This document shows, one piece after another, positions 1 through 7,893 of a stretch of 64,000 nt of DNA. The notes beneath the pieces were generated by a model. That model was not told the DNA's origin, searched no databases, and saw only the letters and a program-made list of their open reading frames with translations. The translations under genes and the position numbers were made by a program. The DNA comes from Gammaproteobacteria bacterium (GTDB taxonomy: Bacteria; Pseudomonadota; Gammaproteobacteria; UBA6429; Thiohalophilaceae), in the NCBI GenBank assembly GCA_016125505.1, contig WGLP01000011.1, positions 124,001-188,000 of the forward strand, in the 5' to 3' direction. The first letter of the stretch is position 1, and every line of letters begins with the position of its first letter.

Positions 1-303
1 TGCAAACACGACAGAGCGCGTCACGCCTTCCGCCAGCACCGTTTCCTTGCGCAATTCCTTGCTTTCGAATTCCTCCGGGCCGGGGCCTTCGTTATGCACC
101 ACGATCTTGAAACGTTCTCCCGCTTTCACTTCCACCGTCTCCGGGATAAACCGGCCGTCCTTGATAGTGAGGTGATAAGCCTTTAAGCCTGCGGCGTGAA
201 CATAACCAGTGAAAACCATCGCAAACGCCATGAGCAGAAAAGCCATGCCCAAAGAGGCAACGTCTTTTCGTGCATTTTGATTAACAGTGTCTTGATATCT
301 CAT
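1..303 (-). CDS. Cupredoxin-domain periplasmic protein (FtrB-like), 3' end cut by window edge
   Basis: The first 101 residues are visible and the frame is open to base 1. A hydrophobic segment (about residues 19-37) ending in VHAAG looks like a signal peptide. The mature part starts like small iron-uptake cupredoxins, with a beta-strand segment containing TIKDGRFIPETVEV and then GERFKIVVHNEGPGPEEFES. In FtrABCD-type ferrous iron uptake systems such a protein is thought to oxidise Fe2+ bound by the P19 protein before passage through an FTR1 permease. It is the third gene of the P19-porin-cupredoxin run on this strand. The permease and ferredoxin partners would lie beyond the left edge. Metal ligands cannot be checked because the C-terminus is missing. 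A start at Met20 is also possible. Confidence 0.75.
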   Translation of the reverse strand, partial: MRYQDTVNQNARKDVASLGMAFLLMAFAMVFTGYVHAAGLKAYHLTIKDGRFIPETVEVKAGERFKIVVHNEGPGPEEFESKELRKETVLAEGVTRSVVFA

Positions 304-317
304 ATACCCACCTGAAA

Positions 318-1766
318 TTAATAATCGATCTGTAAACGCAAGCCCGCGGCTTTCACATCCGAGGCCTGACTATTACCGCCGGGATGCCGAATCAGTTGCA
401 GATTGGGTGAGAGCGCAATCTCTTTGTTGAAGTGATAACGGTAGTAAAGTTCCGCCACCTGTTCAGCGCCATCGGCCTGATAGCCGTAATCCGGCACACT
501 ATCGCCGTTCGCATCCACTGTCAGCGAATCCTGGTGGAAGTCATCACTGATCTTCAGCCAGCCCAATGCCACACCAATGGCATCGGCACCACGATTCCAG
601 TAGCTGCCGCCGAACTCGGCACCCACGGTCAATGCCTGATCGAAACGGACTTTACCCTGCAGCTGATGACCATAACGCGCAAATAACTTCGTATAGTCAC
701 CAACGTGCTGATCCATGCTGATGCCGACGCCACTATGCTCTGCGCCCGTCCCGTCGTAATCCGTTCCCAGTGTATTGCGCCAGACATAGAGACGATAATT
801 GCCATCCGAGCCAAAGAAACGCTGATGGGTATCAAATTGGGCAATTGCGAAAGACGATCCGAAAGAGTCGTTGTAACTCGCACCATTCCCTGTCGCGAAG
901 ATACCCACAGAGAAGGCATAGGTCTGTGGCGTGCTGGACTCATTGATATAGGCAATCCGCATACCCGGGGTGAAACCGAAATCGTCCACACCGACGTCAC
1001 CACCGATATCCAGCAAGGGATTATGCACAAAGGCCTGATTGATAAAGCCGCGTGATTCATCGTCGGCAACATCGTTCTGATCGAAAAAGCCGAAGGGATC
1101 CATCTTACCGATATTAAACTCCAGATGACTGCGGGAAAGACCCGGATTGCCGCCCAAAGGCAGTGGCACATTCAGTTGATACCAGAGCTGTGCCAGCAAC
1201 ACGGTACTGTCGGAGGCCGTATTGCCGGGACGTTGGAAGCTGGTAGCGTTCACCGAACTGAAGGCATTGTTGGGAGTTTCCAGACCCAGCCCCTGCCCCA
1301 TGCGGAAATGCGTAAAGATAATACCGTTGGCATTACCAAACTCGCCACCGGGCAAGGTCACGGTGACATCCGCACGATAATTCAGCTCACCGTCTTTCTG
1401 GCCGCTCGGTACCGAACCCTGCAGGCTTTGCCCCAGCATGGTCAGACCGGCGTTGGTCTTGATTCCTTCCAGGCCTTCCATGGTGTTAACCGCTTTTTTA
1501 TAACTATTGGCCTGCGACTCCACCGCCTTCAGGCGCGCAGAGAGATCCGGCTCATCTTCACTGATATATTGCCCCGACAATGACTTTTCCAAATCCGCCT
1601 TGTCCTTCTCCAATTGCCTGACCCGGGCATCCAATACATCCAGTTTCTTCTGCAGGTCTGTTGTCGTGGGCTCCGCTGCCATGGCATGCCAGGACAAGAA
1701 GCCGATCAATCCTGCGAGCGCAGCTATCCCCCGCGGCGACATGGCCGCCTTAAAAACGCGTGCCAT
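318..1766 (-). CDS. Carbohydrate-porin-like outer membrane protein with N-terminal coiled coil
   Basis: 482 residues. An N-terminal signal peptide ends around AMA (residues 28-30). A heptad-rich stretch (about 36-75, LQKKLDVLDARVRQLEKDK) predicts a periplasmic coiled coil. The rest alternates like a beta-barrel and ends in an aromatic residue (LQIDY), as outer-membrane barrels do. The barrel resembles OprB/carbohydrate-selective porins (SHLEFNIGKMDPFGFFDQND and AELYYRYHFNKEIALSPNLQ are typical). The start has a GGAGG ribosome site inside the end of the upstream P19 gene, and the two genes are 3 nt apart, so they are cotranscribed. The context suggests passage of iron or an iron complex rather than sugar. 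The substrate is inference. Confidence 0.8.
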   Translation of the reverse strand: MARVFKAAMSPRGIAALAGLIGFLSWHAMAAEPTTTDLQKKLDVLDARVRQLEKDKADLEKSLSGQYISEDEPDLSARLKAVESQANSYKKAVNTMEGLEGIKTNAGLTMLGQSLQGSVPSGQKDGELNYRADVTVTLPGGEFGNANGIIFTHFRMGQGLGLETPNNAFSSVNATSFQRPGNTASDSTVLLAQLWYQLNVPLPLGGNPGLSRSHLEFNIGKMDPFGFFDQNDVADDESRGFINQAFVHNPLLDIGGDVGVDDFGFTPGMRIAYINESSTPQTYAFSVGIFATGNGASYNDSFGSSFAIAQFDTHQRFFGSDGNYRLYVWRNTLGTDYDGTGAEHSGVGISMDQHVGDYTKLFARYGHQLQGKVRFDQALTVGAEFGGSYWNRGADAIGVALGWLKISDDFHQDSLTVDANGDSVPDYGYQADGAEQVAELYYRYHFNKEIALSPNLQLIRHPGGNSQASDVKAAGLRLQIDY

Positions 1767-1769
1767 GGA

Positions 1770-2321
1770 TTAATAGCCTCCCTTCTTACCAATGCCCGCA
1801 AAAATGAAGTCATACTCCACATCGAATTTTTTGAACCAGGGACGCACCCCGGTCAGCCTGTCAGTATGACGACCAAAGTGCTGGCCTTCCTTGTTAGTCG
1901 GGTCATTGGGGGGATAAATGGTGAATTTGACGTGATAGCGACCGGGACCGTCCAGCTTTACATTGTCGCCATAATGGGGACCGTCACTGGCCGTCATGGC
2001 CATAAACATGCCTTTGATCTCTTTGCTGCCACCCTGCTTGGTGATCGCATAGTCCACCCGCAGATATGGAATCCAGGCACCTTCAGCAAAGCCATTTGCA
2101 TTCGTATCCAGGGCATGAATATCAGCCTCCAGATGAATATCGGATTTCTCTGCCGGCGTCATCATGCCCTCTGGCTCCATCCGTACCGGCTGCAAATAGA
2201 CGGCCGCGATCTCCATGCCAAAGCGCTGCTCGGGCACGCCAATGGGGTATTCCGCCGCCTGGGCGGCAAGACTGCTCAAAAGCACAGCAGTCGTCACTAA
2301 ACCTTGCATTGCAATTCGCAT
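1770..2321 (-). CDS. P19/Tp34-family periplasmic iron-binding protein (FtrA-like)
   Basis: 183 residues with a signal peptide (cleavage near AAQAAEYP). The family pattern is clear: EYPIGVPEQRFGMEIAAVYL, MTPAEKSDIHLEADIHA, GFAEGAWIPYLRVDY, DGPHYGDNVKL and PGRYHVKFTIYPP. The Met, Glu and His residues used for metal in the P19 family are conserved (M in RFGMEIA, H in DIHLEADIHA, H in DGPHYG). P19 proteins bind Cu/Fe in the periplasm and feed the FTR1-type permease during iron starvation. The start is preceded by AGGGGA. The gene heads an operon with the porin and the cupredoxin. A Fur box about 40 nt upstream supports iron-regulated expression. Confidence 0.9.
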   Translation of the reverse strand: MRIAMQGLVTTAVLLSSLAAQAAEYPIGVPEQRFGMEIAAVYLQPVRMEPEGMMTPAEKSDIHLEADIHALDTNANGFAEGAWIPYLRVDYAITKQGGSKEIKGMFMAMTASDGPHYGDNVKLDGPGRYHVKFTIYPPNDPTNKEGQHFGRHTDRLTGVRPWFKKFDVEYDFIFAGIGKKGGY

Positions 2322-2358
2322 GTGATTCCCCTGTATAGATTAGAAAACAAAATAGTAA

Positions 2359-2373
2359 TAAGAATGATTCTCA
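2359..2373 (-). promoter_or_regulatory. Fur box upstream of the P19 operon
   Basis: On the minus strand the 15-mer reads TGAGAATCATTCTTA, an almost perfect 7-1-7 inverted repeat matching the Fur core TGATAATNATTATCA. It lies in an AT-rich stretch (2340-2400) that would hold the promoter of the P19 gene starting at 2321. Fur binding here would repress the operon in high iron. Confidence 0.8.
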
Positions 2374-2467
2374 TTTTAATATATAAACCTGCTAATGTAA
2401 ATAGTGGCGATACCCTCCGGGGTGGCATTGGCAGCCAGGATTCTCGCTCGCGCGAAATGTGTGGGGA

Positions 2468-3220
2468 TTAAAGGCCTGCCGCCCGCGCGATCGTCATGGC
2501 CCCTGCCCCGATGCAAACAAACCCAATGGCCTGCGCCACACGCTTCCCATTCGGCGCAAGGCGTTCGCTAGTCATCGCCAGGGTAACCACTGTCATTGCA
2601 GGAAGGTCCATGATCCCGATAACCAGGAGAATGGCCATCAGCCCACTACAACAGTAGCTACAGTGCAGACCGAGGCGGAGACCGTACTGCAAAGCGATCA
2701 CAGCATCCGTCAGCCTGCGATGATCACAACCGGGCAGCATGCGACTGCCATCGAGATGATGCGCCTTCCACTTGCTGAACTGCAGCAGGCCGGCAAACAG
2801 TACAACCATGCCCGCCAGAAACGTCGCCGCATGCGCTATAGCCGGCAACCGTGTTTCGATTGCGCTCAGTGTGACACCTATTAAATAAGCCAACAGACCG
2901 AGCACGGTCCAGACAAAGTAATATCCGAACGCTACAAGCAAGGTCAGGCGCACGCGCTGAAGCTTAGCCTCATGACCAACCACCTGACGATAGCGCAATA
3001 GCATGGGGGTCAATGATGGCAGCATCATCGCTACCATCATCACCACCCACATCCCAAGGAAGGCCGCCAGTTCACTGAACCACGTTCGTCCAGGTGCACA
3101 CATTACTATCGTCGACACAGGTGTACACAGAGCAATTGTCACTGTCGTGCTCACGGCAAAGATCACTGCTGACACCAGCAGGAAGGATCGATTCGATGAG
3201 GCGCTTGCAGCGAGTCGCAT
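2468..3220 (-). CDS. DUF2182 integral membrane protein, predicted metal-binding
   Basis: 250 residues from the ATG at 3220, which has an AGGAG site; a longer open frame upstream overlaps the next gene and is unlikely. About six membrane segments. Family signatures include FLGMWVVMMVAMMLPSLTPM, the Tyr/Phe-rich GYYFVWTVLGLLAYLIG and the Cys-rich GLHCSYCCSGLMAIL, which is the likely metal or redox site. DUF2182 proteins are uncharacterised and often sit beside DUF899 and DUF1326 genes. Here the DUF899 gene is 34 nt upstream on the same strand, so the two probably form an operon. A membrane partner of a thiol or metal process is inference only. Confidence 0.85.
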   Translation of the reverse strand: MRLAASASSNRSFLLVSAVIFAVSTTVTIALCTPVSTIVMCAPGRTWFSELAAFLGMWVVMMVAMMLPSLTPMLLRYRQVVGHEAKLQRVRLTLLVAFGYYFVWTVLGLLAYLIGVTLSAIETRLPAIAHAATFLAGMVVLFAGLLQFSKWKAHHLDGSRMLPGCDHRRLTDAVIALQYGLRLGLHCSYCCSGLMAILLVIGIMDLPAMTVVTLAMTSERLAPNGKRVAQAIGFVCIGAGAMTIARAAGL

Positions 3221-3254
3221 GATCTGAAACTCCTGTTGCAGATAACAACCGGAT

Positions 3255-4022
3255 TCAGCGCTGGTCGTACTCATCATGACGGCGCATCCACATGCCCGTC
3301 TCGTTGCGTCCCCTGGGCGCGCGATCAAGCCATTGATACAGCCCCCAGAGTCCGTCCAGACCGCGCGCATAGGTGGAATAGGTGTGGTAGACCTTGCCGT
3401 GATCAAGCACGAACGCACTCATGCCCGGTCGTTCGCGCAGGAAGGTTGCCGCATCGGTCCCGGCCAGCTCCGCGATTTGGCCAACCGGCCCTTGCTCACC
3501 ACGCTGTGATGGCGCTGCAGCCGGCTCGCGGCGATAGTTGTACTCGATACCACCGTCGCGCTGTTGCGCCTCGCTAAACCAGACATTGAAGTCTGTGTTG
3601 AAGTCGCTGTTGGATGAGGATGCCCAGGGAAACTGCCAGCCCATCCTTTGTTTATATGCCTGCAGCTTTGCCAGCGGCGCCCGTGATATTGCCCACAGCA
3701 TCACATCGTGGTTAGCCAGATGTGAGACGAAGCCATTGAAACCATCCGCAATTGCCGAACAGTGCGGACAGCCCGCGGTATAATCCGGGCCAAACATGAA
3801 GTGATACACCAGCAGTTGCGAACGCCCCTGGAAAAGATCGCCAAGTGACATCTGGCCTGCTTCCGTATCGAATCGGTATGCCTTATCGATAGGCACCCAC
3901 GGCAGGGCCTGCCGCTGCCGCGCCAGTTCGTCGCCGCGATGTGTCAGTTCCTTCTCCGCCTTGAGTAATTCGAGTCTCGCGGCAAGCCATTCTTTGCGTG
4001 TACCTGTCGTGTGCATTGTCAT
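3255..4022 (-). CDS. DUF899 thioredoxin-like-fold protein
   Basis: 255 residues. Typical of the DUF899 family: helical N-terminus (RKEWLAARLELLKAEKELTH), WVPIDKAYRFDTEAG, then GRSQLLVYHFMFGPDYTAGC and PHCSAIADGFNG. The CPHC motif after the first strand-helix is a thioredoxin-like active site. LRERPGMSAFVLDHGKVYHTYSTYARG and GLWGLYQWLDRAPRG close the fold. No biochemical role is established for the family. It is followed at 34 nt by the DUF2182 gene and faces a divergent regulator gene, whose start lies 86 nt away. ATG at 4022 is chosen because GGAG lies just upstream; Met3 is an alternative. Confidence 0.88.
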   Translation of the reverse strand: MTMHTTGTRKEWLAARLELLKAEKELTHRGDELARQRQALPWVPIDKAYRFDTEAGQMSLGDLFQGRSQLLVYHFMFGPDYTAGCPHCSAIADGFNGFVSHLANHDVMLWAISRAPLAKLQAYKQRMGWQFPWASSSNSDFNTDFNVWFSEAQQRDGGIEYNYRREPAAAPSQRGEQGPVGQIAELAGTDAATFLRERPGMSAFVLDHGKVYHTYSTYARGLDGLWGLYQWLDRAPRGRNETGMWMRRHDEYDQR

Positions 4023-4108
4023 TGTGCTGCTCCTTGTCGTTGTCAGGGTTGGGATATACTAGGCAACGGGAATCACAAGGTGGGAGTGACAATTGTGGCG
4101 GGATTCGA

Positions 4109-5329
4109 GTGGACTCGTTAATCACTGCCGCGGCCCGCGCCCTTGCGACAGGCGACCCCATTGGAGCCTTGCAACGGGTGGCGCTGCGTGACGACGCCCC
4201 GGCGCTTGCGCTTCGCGGTATCGCCATGGCGCAACTCGGCGACTACTCCAAGGCCAGGAGTTTGCTGCGAATAGCCGCCCGTGCCTTTGGTGCAAAAGCA
4301 CCGTTAGCTCGCGCACGCTGTATCGTTGCCGAAGTCGAGATTGCGCTCGTCTCACGCGATCTGAATTGGCCTGCCCACGCACTCAGCTCAGCACTTGCGA
4401 CACTCGACGCTCACGGCGATTGGGTCAACGCTGCACATGCGCGCTATCTCGAGGCCCGCCGCCTCCTTTTAATTGGCCACATCGATGACGCCGAGCACAC
4501 ACTCGCTCAGATCGACCCTGCACGACTCTCTCCCGCCACCAAAGCGGCTTACGCGCTTGTGCGTGCCGGGATTGCAATCCGACGCATCCGGACAAAGCCG
4601 GCGCGTACTGCACTTGCATATGCCCGCCAGGCGGCGGGCCAGGCTCGCATCCCGGCATTGATAGCTGAAGTTGAAACTGCTCTGCAGGCTCTGGTTACAC
4701 CAGCAGCGCGCCTGATTGCGCGTGGCGAGCAACGCCTGCTTTTGCTGGAAGATGTCGAAAAACTGCTGGCATCGAAGACATTCATTGTGGACGCTTGCCG
4801 TCTCACTGTGCGCGACAAACACACTGTGGTCTCGCTTGCGAAACGTCCGGTATTGTTTACACTCGCACGCCTGCTGTGTGAAACCTGGCCTCAGGATGTC
4901 ACCCGAGAAACACTCATCACGACAGCCTTCCGAACAGGACACTTCGATGAGTCACATCGTGCGCGTCTGCGGGTGGAAATCGGGCGCTTGCGAAAATCGC
5001 TTCACGCCTGCGCCGACATCACCGCTACGCAACACGGGTTTGTGCTGGAACCGCGCCGTGCACGGAAAGTGGCCGTACTCGCACAACCTGTTGAAGATCA
5101 ATATGCGACCGTGCTCGCCTTGCTCGCGGATGGTGAACTGTGGTCGAGTTCGGCCCTCGCGCTTGCGCTCGGTATGAGTCAGCGCACGGTGCAACGCGCG
5201 CTCGACGCACTGGCATCTGCCGGTAAAATACAATCAATGGGTTCGGGGCGGGCACGTCGCTGGTTAACCACGCCCGTACCCGGATTCACGACAAGCTTGT
5301 TACTCCCCACTCCCATACCAACCAACTAG
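4109..5329 (+). CDS. Transcriptional regulator with helical N-terminus and two C-terminal winged-helix domains
   Basis: 406 residues from a GTG at 4109. The frame is open back to an ATG at 3998, but that would overlap the divergent DUF899 gene and gives a low-complexity N-terminus. Residues about 1-225 are Ala/Leu-rich TPR-like helices. Next comes a winged-helix segment (HRARLRVEIGRLRKSL, then TATQHGFVLEPRRA, the recognition helix and wing of OmpR-type domains). The last 70 residues hold a second HTH (SSALALALGMSQRTVQRALD). There is no receiver domain. Its divergent position suggests it controls the DUF899-DUF2182 pair. The family is not well characterised and the ligand is unknown. Confidence 0.75.
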   Translation: MDSLITAAARALATGDPIGALQRVALRDDAPALALRGIAMAQLGDYSKARSLLRIAARAFGAKAPLARARCIVAEVEIALVSRDLNWPAHALSSALATLDAHGDWVNAAHARYLEARRLLLIGHIDDAEHTLAQIDPARLSPATKAAYALVRAGIAIRRIRTKPARTALAYARQAAGQARIPALIAEVETALQALVTPAARLIARGEQRLLLLEDVEKLLASKTFIVDACRLTVRDKHTVVSLAKRPVLFTLARLLCETWPQDVTRETLITTAFRTGHFDESHRARLRVEIGRLRKSLHACADITATQHGFVLEPRRARKVAVLAQPVEDQYATVLALLADGELWSSSALALALGMSQRTVQRALDALASAGKIQSMGSGRARRWLTTPVPGFTTSLLLPTPIPTN

Positions 5330-5338
5330 AATACAAAT

Positions 5339-5971
5339 ATGAAACAGTCAAAAGCAGAAATTATCAAAGAGTACGGCCCCTTCCCGGAGGTCGATAGTAT
5401 TGGCGGGGTCACGTATGACGGTCAGCAAATCTGGTTCGCTGGCGGTGGAAAGCTGAATGCACTCGATCCGGTGAGCGGTAACACCCTGGGTTCCATTGAT
5501 GTCGCCGCCCATGCAGGAACAGCCTTCGATGGTCAGCACCTGTATCAAATCGCCGAGAGTCATATCCAGAAGATCGATCCAAAGACCGGCAAGGTGCTGG
5601 CCACGATCCCCGCGCCGGGGAATGGTGGCGACTCCGGTATGGCATGGGCAGAAGGATCGCTGTGGGTGGGACATTATCTGGAACGCAAGATCTATCAGAT
5701 TGATCCGCGGAGCGGCAAAATCCTTCGTACCATTGAATCCAATCGTTTCGTCACCGGCGTGACCTGGGTGGACGGCGAACTCTGGCATGGCACCTGGGAA
5801 AACGACGAGAGCGAATTACGCCGCATCGATCCGCACACTGGCGAAGTGCAGGAACAACTTGATCTGCCATCCGGCATAGGGGTCTCGGGGCTGGAATCGA
5901 ATGGCCGCGATCAGTTTTTCTGCGGCGGCGGAAACAGCGGGAAAGTGCGGGTGGTGCGTCGACCTAAATAA
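5339..5971 (+). CDS. Beta-propeller protein, glutamine-cyclotransferase/PQQ-like repeats
   Basis: 210 residues, no signal peptide. At least four repeats of the form (W/Y)-x-x-(I/L)DPxTGxxL are visible: LNALDPVSGNTLGSI, IQKIDPKTGKVLATI, IYQIDPRSGKILRTI and LRRIDPHTGEVQEQL, separated by strands such as GLTYDG/GMAWAEGSLWVGH and GVTWVDGELWHGTW. This is a small propeller of the glutamine-cyclotransferase-like or YncE-like kind, with enzyme activity unproven. It begins 10 nt after the regulator and may be cotranscribed, although no clear ribosome site precedes the ATG. The 138 nt downstream contain only a weak hairpin with no T-run. Confidence 0.7.
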   Translation: MKQSKAEIIKEYGPFPEVDSIGGVTYDGQQIWFAGGGKLNALDPVSGNTLGSIDVAAHAGTAFDGQHLYQIAESHIQKIDPKTGKVLATIPAPGNGGDSGMAWAEGSLWVGHYLERKIYQIDPRSGKILRTIESNRFVTGVTWVDGELWHGTWENDESELRRIDPHTGEVQEQLDLPSGIGVSGLESNGRDQFFCGGGNSGKVRVVRRPK

Positions 5972-6109
5972 AGTTCAGCTCACAGTATCCATCACCGAAC
6001 ATGCAACACCCTGTTTAGCGCAACGGCTTCAGGAAATCGCCCGTTGCCGGGAACCCTGTCCTGCTGCAACTGCAATCGATAATGGTAGTGGGGAAAATTT
6101 CGAAGAATC

Positions 6110-7276
6110 CTAGAAACGATCCCTCGCGGCTTCATCCCGATACCTGGAGGCGCTGATCCCAAGCGATTTGAGGCGCAAATGCACCGCCCGCGGTGTAATG
6201 CCCATAGATCGCGCAACGGCACTTACGTTCCCATGGCATTGTTTCAAGGCCTGCACCATCAACCTGGACTCCGCTTCGCGCGAGGCCTGCTGACGTGCTT
6301 TGCGCAGATCGCTCTGTTCGTTGATCGCTTTCGCTTCTGATCCCGACTGCGGTAATTCAATGGTTTCGATTATCGCGCCGGGGGCAAACAGAAACGATCG
6401 TTCGAGAACGTTCTCCAGCTCTCGCAGATTGCCGGGCCAGTTGTATTTCAGGATTTTACTCCACGACTGTTTGTTGAGTATCTTATCCGGGATTTGATAT
6501 TTATCGGATAGACGTGCAAGAAAATGTTGAACGAGCGGAGGAATATCATCCATACGTTCGCGCAGCGGAGGGATATGGATTGGAACGACGTTAAGCCGAT
6601 AGTAAAGATCATGGCGAAACCTTCCACTGTCGACTTCTTCTTCCAGATTTTTGTTAGAAGCCGCAATAATCCTTGCGTCGGTTTGCAATGTCTGCCGGCC
6701 ACCAACCCGCTCGAATTCACCCTCCTGCAATACCCGCAACAGGCGAGCCTGGGATGAGATCGGTAACGAATCGATTTCGTCCAGAAACAACGTGCCTTGA
6801 CTGGCACGCTCAAAGAAACCGTTATGCACATTGTAGGCCCCGGTAAAGGCCCCCTTTTCATGACCGAAAAGCGCGCTTTCAATGAGATTCTCCGGCATTG
6901 CGCCACAATTTACCGCTATGAATTCGTGTTCCATGCGCTTACTCATGGCATGGATAGCGCGGGCAATAACTTCCTTGCCGACACCTGTTTCACCGGTAAT
7001 CAACACAGTGGCCGGCGTCGGAGATACGATCTCCACCGCCTCAAGCGCCTTGCGCATAGTGCTGGATTCCGCCACGAGCCCGGGTTCCAGGCTTGCACCA
7101 TGCCGAGTCTTTGTCGGCTGTGCGCACCACACTTCACGCAATCTCGCCTCGATGCGCGAACGCACCTCAGCGGATCTGGAACGGGAGACAATCTTATCGC
7201 CCTCAGAATGATATTCGTCTCCGGGCTTGTCCCGGGCATCGTCAGGATCGATATATATATACAGACCTCGCAGCAA
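6110..7276 (-). CDS. Sigma-54-dependent activator, AAA+ and DNA-binding part (3' piece of a frameshifted gene)
   Basis: 388 residues if begun at the TTG at 7276, but this is probably not a real start: there is no ribosome site and the first about 30 residues are the end of the upstream MetOD1 domain. The Walker A motif GETGVGKE (about 95-102), the sigma-54 contact loop GAFTGA (about 142-147), Walker B GTLFLDEIDSL and the arginine-finger region RFRHDLYYRLNV are all intact. A C-terminal Fis-type HTH (GNVSAVARSMGITPRAVHLR) is present. It should therefore be a working activator of sigma-54 RNA polymerase if translated. As read, it is out of frame with its sensor domain at the TA tract 7251-7261; removing 2 nt there gives one 534-residue protein. 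Confidence 0.85.
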   Translation of the reverse strand: MLRGLYIYIDPDDARDKPGDEYHSEGDKIVSRSRSAEVRSRIEARLREVWCAQPTKTRHGASLEPGLVAESSTMRKALEAVEIVSPTPATVLITGETGVGKEVIARAIHAMSKRMEHEFIAVNCGAMPENLIESALFGHEKGAFTGAYNVHNGFFERASQGTLFLDEIDSLPISSQARLLRVLQEGEFERVGGRQTLQTDARIIAASNKNLEEEVDSGRFRHDLYYRLNVVPIHIPPLRERMDDIPPLVQHFLARLSDKYQIPDKILNKQSWSKILKYNWPGNLRELENVLERSFLFAPGAIIETIELPQSGSEAKAINEQSDLRKARQQASREAESRLMVQALKQCHGNVSAVARSMGITPRAVHLRLKSLGISASRYRDEAARDRF

Positions 7277-7716
7277 TCATGATTGAGCGCGATCCGCTTG
7301 CGCAGCTCCACCTTGCCATAGCCAAAATTGCGCGCGGCAATCCCACCGAAGACGCTGGCTGTCATCCGGCAAAGTTCGGGCGCCTCATGGACACTATCAC
7401 CGAAGGGACAACGGCTATTCACTACTCGAATGGTGCCATCGGCACTGGAAGCGCGAGAAAAATTGCCGCCAATCCGGTTCTTGATATCGATAATGACATC
7501 GGCATATTGCTCCGAAGTGATTGGTCCGTTATAGCCAAGACAGGTACGTGCGCTTTCTTCAAGACAGTGGCTGGCAGTCAGCCCCACCTGTTCGATATAT
7601 CGGTCGGCGTCGCTGGTGACGTTGCCATCGTTTGACTCGGCCACTTTTACGCTCTGCACGATAAATGCCTGGAGAAATGAGACAGGGCTTAACGGTTTGC
7701 TGGATGTATTGTCCAT
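7000..7716 (-). CDS. MetOD1-type sensor domain (5' piece of a frameshifted sigma-54 activator)
   Basis: ATG at 7716 with GGGAGG upstream. Residues 1 to about 152 form a methanogen-output-domain-1-like sensor. Signatures are SRCPFGDSVHEAPELCRMT, SVFGGIAARNFGYGKVEL and NHDCCEVCIYI, with several Cys that may bind metal or a redox ligand. After the TA tract (7251-7261) the frame runs out of phase for about 86 residues of Arg/Leu-rich nonsense to a stop at 7000. The missing end of the domain (IDPDDARDKPGDEYH) lies in the other frame and continues into the AAA+ protein. The intact gene would be a XylR/DmpR-like one-component activator with a MetOD1 sensor. Confidence 0.75.
   Translation of the reverse strand: MDNTSSKPLSPVSFLQAFIVQSVKVAESNDGNVTSDADRYIEQVGLTASHCLEESARTCLGYNGPITSEQYADVIIDIKNRIGGNFSRASSADGTIRVVNSRCPFGDSVHEAPELCRMTASVFGGIAARNFGYGKVELRKRIALNHDCCEVCIYISILTMPGTSPETNIILRAIRLSPVPDPLRCVRASRRDCVKCGAHSRQRLGMVQAWNPGSWRNPALCARRLRRWRSYLRRRPLC
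7251..7261. repeat. (TA)5 dinucleotide tract at the frameshift point
   Basis: Eleven bases of alternating A and T separate the two halves of the sigma-54 activator. Reading the minus strand, the upstream frame is GAG GTC TGT ATA TAT ATA TCG. With one TA fewer it becomes GAG GTC TGT ATA TAT ATC GAT CCT, which runs into the AAA+ frame. The 1607-nt span minus 2 is exactly 535 codons. The tract is thus either a contingency repeat in an OFF state, a fixed mutation, or a sequencing error. Confidence 0.9.
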
Positions 7717-7771
7717 TCGGTACCCTCCCGCGGTGTAGCGGTGGAGGTTTGAATTGATTTGAACAGTAACC

Positions 7772-7795
7772 GCCACCGATAGTTTCGTCGGTGGC
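7772..7795. promoter_or_regulatory. 8-bp perfect inverted repeat upstream of the MetOD1/sigma-54 activator
   Basis: GCCACCGA and TCGGTGGC are separated by 8 nt, about 56 nt before the ATG at 7716, in the 177-nt gap after fmdB. It has no T-run, so a terminator is unlikely. It could be an operator for the activator itself or an mRNA hairpin. Confidence 0.4.
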
Positions 7796-7893
7796 CGCCT
7801 AATTTCAGCTTTAATTAAGTAATTTAAAAGTATAGAACACCCACCGTGCAGTTCCCGACAGGCGGGCCCGGTTTAAGGTGACGAAACGGCTAA

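Noticed and set aside
3998..4108. Upstream extension of the two-HTH regulator from an ATG at 3998
   Set aside because: It would overlap the divergent DUF899 start and encodes a Ser/Leu/Cys-rich stretch without homology-like character; the GTG at 4109 fits better.
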